This document shows positions 60,464 to 64,000 of a DNA stretch of 64,000 bases, one piece after another. Made by a program: the position numbers and the translations under genes. Position 1 is the first letter of the stretch. Every line of letters begins with the position of its first letter. The stretch comes from Streptosporangium canum (GTDB lineage: Bacteria > Actinomycetota > Actinomycetes > Streptosporangiales > Streptosporangiaceae). The stretch spans positions 186,001 to 250,000 of the forward strand of contig NZ_FOQY01000008.1 in assembly GCF_900113865.1 (NCBI RefSeq), in the 5' to 3' direction. Under the pieces are notes generated by a model. It had not been told where the DNA came from. It saw nothing but the letters and a program-made list of their open reading frames with translations, and did not search any database.

Positions 60464-61660
60464 TCAGGAGGGGACGGTGGAGCTGAAGACCTCGTCGCGG
60501 GTGGCGGCGAGGGCGAGGTCGAGCGCCCCGGCGAGGACGGGGTTGCCCTCGACGGTCGACAGCAGCAGGGGAGGCCGGGGGATGGTCAGCGCGTGGAGCT
60601 CGTGCTCGACGAGCTCGCGCAGGGTCTCGCCGCCGGCCAGGAGGGTGCCGCCGGTCAGCACGATGATCTCCGGGTCGACGACCGAGGTGATCGAGGCCAG
60701 GCCGATCGCCAGGCGGGCGGCGATGTCACGCAGCCCGGCGCGGGCGTCGTCGGCGCGCTTGCCGGTGGTCTGCGAGGTCTGCACGGCGTTCCGCACGGCC
60801 TGGGCGGGGGCGGTGCCGCGCACGCCGTAGGACCTGAGGATCTTGAGTACGGCGGGCCCGCCGGTGAGGGCCTGGTAGCCGTGGTTGGCGTAACGCCCCG
60901 CCTCGCGGGCGGTCGGCGCGCCGGGGGCGGGCATGTAGCCGACCTCGCCGGCGCCCCCGGTGGCGCCGCGGTGCAGCCGCCCGCCCAGGACCAGCGCCGA
61001 GCCGAGGCCCTCGTCGGCCCAGAGCAGCACGAAGTCCTGGTGGCCGTGGGCCACGCCGTGCGCCTGCTCGGCCTGGGCGACGAGGTTGACGTTGTTCTCC
61101 ACGGCGACCTGGAGGCCGAGCCCCCTGCTGAGGGTGGGCACCAGGTCGGGGATGTGCCAGCCGGGCATGTCCTTGCTGGTGGCGTAGCCCAGCTTGCCGG
61201 TGCCCGGGTCGATCGCGCCCTGCACGCCGATGACCGCGCGCCGCAGGTCGGCGGGGGCGCCGGCGCCCTCCAGCGCGGCCCGGACCCGCTCCACCACGTC
61301 ACCGGCGGAGCGGCCGGGGGTGGGCAGCCGGTGCTCGCCGATCACGGCGCCGGTGATGTCGGCGACCCTGGCGTCGATGTGCGCGGGGGTGACATCCAGG
61401 GCGGCGACGTGCGCGGCGGCCGGGTTGAGCCGGTAGACCTCGGCGGTCCGGCCGGGCAGTCCCTCGCGGATGCCGTTCAGGACGACCAGACCCGCCTCCT
61501 GGAGCCGGGCGAGCAACTGAGATGCTGTGGGCTTGGACAGGCCGGTCAGGGCGCCGATCTCCGGGCGGGTCAGCGGTCCGCGCTCCAGCAGTGCCTGCAG
61601 GGCGGCGCGGTCGTTGATCGCACGCAGCAGGCTTGGGGTGCCCGGCGTCGGCTGAGTCAC
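60464..61660 (-). CDS. ROK family transcriptional regulator
   Basis: A sugar-responsive repressor of 398 residues. An N-terminal winged helix (LRAINDRAALQALLERGPLTR; recognition region LTGLSKPTASQLLARLQEAG) is followed by an ASKHA-type ROK sensor with DVTPAHIDARVADITG, VENNVNLVAQAEQ and LLWADEGLGSALVLGG. The zinc motif C-x-C-G-x-x-G-C of most ROK proteins is missing; the matching stretch reads GAPTAREAGRYANHG and the protein has no Cys. The GTG start is fixed by GGAGG five bases before it. It is the first gene of the operon and probably controls itself through the palindrome upstream. Confidence 0.92.
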   Translation of the reverse strand: MTQPTPGTPSLLRAINDRAALQALLERGPLTRPEIGALTGLSKPTASQLLARLQEAGLVVLNGIREGLPGRTAEVYRLNPAAAHVAALDVTPAHIDARVADITGAVIGEHRLPTPGRSAGDVVERVRAALEGAGAPADLRRAVIGVQGAIDPGTGKLGYATSKDMPGWHIPDLVPTLSRGLGLQVAVENNVNLVAQAEQAHGVAHGHQDFVLLWADEGLGSALVLGGRLHRGATGGAGEVGYMPAPGAPTAREAGRYANHGYQALTGGPAVLKILRSYGVRGTAPAQAVRNAVQTSQTTGKRADDARAGLRDIAARLAIGLASITSVVDPEIIVLTGGTLLAGGETLRELVEHELHALTIPRPPLLLSTVEGNPVLAGALDLALAATRDEVFSSTVPS

Positions 61661-61704
61661 AGGTCCTCCGTGTCCGCACACGTCATACAGTCGCCCGTAA
61701 AACG

Positions 61705-61727
61705 GAGTTAGGAAACTTTCCTAACTC
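61705..61727. promoter_or_regulatory. Perfect 23-bp operator palindrome for the ROK regulator
   Basis: Two 11-base arms (GAGTTAGGAAA and TTTCCTAACTC) match perfectly around a central C at 61716. It lies 45 bp upstream of the ROK start and about 150 bp upstream of helD. The TTAGGAAA/TTTCCTAA core resembles operators I recall for actinobacterial ROK regulators. It most likely autoregulates the leftward sugar operon. Confidence 0.8.
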
Positions 61728-61878
61728 GGAGTGAATCTAAGGAACCCGTGCGAATTCCGTCAAGCGTGAAGGGCGCGCCGCAATCAACCTGTGATGGCGA
61801 GGGGAGGGGCGAACATCTCGACGGACCTGCTAAGGTGATGGTTTGTCATAACAACCAGCCAATGGCCCGGAGTATCCC

Positions 61879-64000
61879 ATTACTATCAACGATAATGGAG
61901 CGACGGCGACCCGTCAACTCGAGCTCGCCAAGGAGCAGGAGTACGTCTCCGGTCTCTACGAACGGCTCGACCTGTTGCGTGAGCGCACCAAGCGGCAGCT
62001 GGACGGGGTGCTGGCGCAGGGCGGGAGCGGTGGGACGCACCAGAACCGCTCCGAGCGCGACACCTTCGCCGGGATGTACGCCGAGCGGCTGGGCCGCCTG
62101 TGGGCGGTCGAGAACGGCCTGTGCTTCGGGCGGCTCGACAACGCCGACCACACCTCCCTGTACATCGGCCGCATCGGCCTCGCCGACGACGAGCAGCGGC
62201 GGCTGCTGATCGACTGGCGGGCCCCCGTCGCCCAGCCGTTCTACGGCGCCACCCCCGCCGCCTCGATGGGCGTCACCCGCCGCCGCCACCTGCAGACCAA
62301 GGGGCGCAAGGTGATCGGGATCGACGACGACCTGCTTGACCTCGACAACCTCACCGACGACGACGTGGCCACCCTCAACGGCGAGGCGGCGCTGCTGGCC
62401 TCCATCGCCGCCAGGCGCACCGGGCGGATGCGCGACATCGTGGCCACCATCCAGTCCGAGCAGGACCGCATCATCCGCTCGGACCTCAACGGCGTGCTCG
62501 TCGTGCAGGGCGGCCCCGGCACGGGCAAGACCGTGGTGGCCCTGCACCGGGCCGCCTACCTGCTCTACACCCACCGGGAGAAGCTGGCCCGCCGGGGCGT
62601 GCTCATCCTCGGGCCCAACCTGACCTTCCTGCGCTACATCGAGCAGGTGCTGCCCTCCCTGGGCGAGACCGACGTGCTGCTGTCCACGGTCGCCGAGCTG
62701 TATCCGGGAGTCGTCCCCACGGTCAGGGAGCGGCCCGAGGTCGCCGCGATCAAGGGCGACGGGCGGATGGCCGAGGTCGTGGCGCGGGCCGTACGGGAAC
62801 GGCAGCGGGTGCCGCGCCAGCCGCTCGAGATCCGCCTCGACCGCTACACCCTCAAACTCGACGGCCGCGTCCTGGACGCCGCCCGCACCCGGGCGACCCG
62901 CTCCAGGAAGCCGCACAACGAGGCGCGCGGGATCTTCGTCCGCCACCTGCTCAACGCCCTCGCCCGGCAGGCCGCCAAGCAGCTCGGCAAGGGCATGATC
63001 GACGACGACGAGCTGGCCGACATCCGCGAGGACCTCCGCACGGAGCGTCCCGTCAAGGCCGCGCTGAACAGGCTGTGGCCCTACACCACCCCGCAGCAGC
63101 TCCTCATCGGGCTGTTCACCTCGCGCGAGCGGCTGGACTACGCCGCCGGCGACCTCGGCGCCGCCGAGCGCGAACTGCTGCTGCGCCAACCCCCCCGCCA
63201 GGGGGAGAACTGGTGGGCCGAGTCGGACGTGCCGCTGCTGGACGAGGCCGCCGAACTGCTCGGCGACATCGACCCGGCGGTGCTGCGGGCCGGGGCGTGG
63301 ATCGCCGAGGAGGAGCAGGCCGCCAGGCGTGCCGCCGCCCTGGACGAGCGCCAGCACCAGCTCACCTATGCCAAGGAGGTGCTGGAGCTGACCGGGCTGT
63401 CCGACATCATGGACGCCGAGAAGTTCGCCGCCCGGCACCTGGGCGACGACGTGTACCTGACCACCGCCGAGCGCGCCGCCGCCGACCGCACCTGGGCCTT
63501 CGGCCACGTCATCGTGGACGAGGCGCAGGAGCTGTCCGCGATGGACTGGCGGATGGTGATGCGGCGGGTCCCGACCCGGTCGATGACGATCGTCGGCGAC
63601 CTGGCGCAGACCGGGTCCTCGGCCGGCGCGCACTCCTGGGGCCGGGCGCTCGACCCCTACGTGGCCGGGCGCTGGCGCGAGGAGCACCTCAGCGTCAACT
63701 ACCGCACCCCCGCCGAGCTGATGGCCGTGGCCGCCGACGTGCTCACGCTGGTCGGCCCCGGCCTCGTCGCGCCCACCTCGGTCCGGGAGACGGGGGCGGC
63801 GCCCTGGGCCGCCTCCCCGGTGGAGGCCCTCGCCGACGTCGTCAAGGCCGAGCTCGTCGAGGGCGGCCGGCTGGTCGTGATCGTGCCCGAGTCCGGCATG
63901 GGCGAGTTCGGGGAGATCGTGACCCGGGCCGTCGACGGCGCGGTCGCGGGGCCGGGAGCCGCGGCCCTGGACGCCCCGGTGGCGGTCCTGACGGTCACCC
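61879..64000 (+). CDS. helD: HelD-type RNA polymerase-recycling helicase (3' end outside window)
   Basis: A UvrD/Rep-like ATPase that releases stalled RNA polymerase. About 707 codons lie in the window, without a stop. The N-terminal coil ELAKEQEYVSGLYERLDLL, GLCFGRLD, YIGRIGLADDEQRRLLIDWRAPVAQPFY, the Q motif IVATIQSEQDRIIR, Walker A VVQGGPGTGKTVVALHRAAY (about 212-220) and Walker B HVIVDEAQELSAMDWRMV are all present. No ATG, GTG or TTG precedes the conserved coil in this frame after the TAA at 61849. The ATT at 61879 has GGAG six bases before it and is used here as the provisional start. The ATG at 61895 is in another frame. A TAAGGT box (61831-61836) could be the -10 element. Confidence 0.85.
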   Translation, partial: MTINDNGATATRQLELAKEQEYVSGLYERLDLLRERTKRQLDGVLAQGGSGGTHQNRSERDTFAGMYAERLGRLWAVENGLCFGRLDNADHTSLYIGRIGLADDEQRRLLIDWRAPVAQPFYGATPAASMGVTRRRHLQTKGRKVIGIDDDLLDLDNLTDDDVATLNGEAALLASIAARRTGRMRDIVATIQSEQDRIIRSDLNGVLVVQGGPGTGKTVVALHRAAYLLYTHREKLARRGVLILGPNLTFLRYIEQVLPSLGETDVLLSTVAELYPGVVPTVRERPEVAAIKGDGRMAEVVARAVRERQRVPRQPLEIRLDRYTLKLDGRVLDAARTRATRSRKPHNEARGIFVRHLLNALARQAAKQLGKGMIDDDELADIREDLRTERPVKAALNRLWPYTTPQQLLIGLFTSRERLDYAAGDLGAAERELLLRQPPRQGENWWAESDVPLLDEAAELLGDIDPAVLRAGAWIAEEEQAARRAAALDERQHQLTYAKEVLELTGLSDIMDAEKFAARHLGDDVYLTTAERAAADRTWAFGHVIVDEAQELSAMDWRMVMRRVPTRSMTIVGDLAQTGSSAGAHSWGRALDPYVAGRWREEHLSVNYRTPAELMAVAADVLTLVGPGLVAPTSVRETGAAPWAASPVEALADVVKAELVEGGRLVVIVPESGMGEFGEIVTRAVDGAVAGPGAAALDAPVAVLTVT

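Noticed and set aside
61680..61900. Rifamycin-associated element upstream of helD
   Set aside because: The GGGGCTTGCGCAAGC motif linked to rifampicin-induced HelR genes was looked for and is not there.
61748..62209. Rightward 153-residue open frame over the helD start
   Set aside because: It is out of frame with the unmistakable HelD domains and encodes Ser/Arg-rich low-complexity sequence; it is a GC-bias shadow.
1..64000. CRISPR arrays, tRNA or rRNA genes, transposases or integrases, attachment sites
   Set aside because: None was seen; the only tandem repeats are the two-copy 21-bp repeat and the 9-bp minisatellite, and no mobile-element protein motif was found despite the interrupted proteasome locus.

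Overview
The window is very GC-rich and carries a Pup-proteasome system (ARC ATPase, Dop, Pup, PrcB, PrcA, PafA), the PafB/PafC regulator pair and Tat export genes. This marks it as a filamentous-type actinobacterium. The gene set and protein style suggest the Streptosporangiales (Streptosporangium/Nonomuraea relatives), but that placement is inference and the genus cannot be read from the sequence.

Layout. 1-3.0 kb: the 3' end of a PfkB sugar kinase, a class III aminotransferase and a double-GNAT acetyltransferase. 3.1-8.9 kb: trmI, the proteasomal ATPase arc, a membrane O-acyltransferase and the depupylase dop. 9.0-14.9 kb: a cobalamin riboswitch followed by a tightly overlapping cobalt/cobalamin operon (cbtB, cbtA, a histidine phosphatase, a chelatase AAA/VWA fusion, cobO, cobB). 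14.9-17.4 kb: two soluble Ser/Thr kinases and a small membrane protein under a palindromic operator. 17.5 kb: pup, alone. 18.1-27.2 kb: a leftward seven-gene operon for an ABC-imported glycan (binding protein, two permeases, ATPase, PHP metallohydrolase, Gfo/Idh/MocA oxidoreductase, GH38 alpha-mannosidase). 27.4-31.4 kb: prcB, prcA, an unknown secreted protein and pafA. 31.5-42.2 kb: two FKBP lipoproteins, a broken DUF3291 gene, a DUF3866 gene, pafB, pafC, a small membrane protein, tatA, tatC, a lipid kinase and helY. 42.4-49.9 kb: a 55-residue membrane protein, an RNB ribonuclease, a 5'-3' exonuclease, a PAS-PP2C phosphatase, an M24 peptidase, an acyl-CoA dehydrogenase and a membrane protein. 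50-55 kb: a decayed Old Yellow Enzyme gene, a flavin disulfide reductase, a CHASE3 histidine kinase and an Lrp/AsnC regulator. 55-61.7 kb: a ROK-regulated ABC sugar operon with a GH4 phosphoglycosidase and a BadF-type kinase. 61.9 kb to the end: the start of a HelD helicase.

How the genes work together. The order arc-dop-pup-prcB-prcA-pafA-pafB-pafC-tatA-tatC-helY is the familiar actinobacterial proteasome neighbourhood. Here it is opened at several points: an acyltransferase between arc and dop, a B12 operon plus kinases between dop and pup, a glycan-uptake operon between pup and prcB, and a secreted protein between prcA and pafA. Pup therefore probably has its own promoter, separate from dop and from the core particle genes. 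The inserted blocks are coherent metabolic operons with their own switches (riboswitch, palindromic operators). No transposase, integrase, tRNA gene or CRISPR array was seen.
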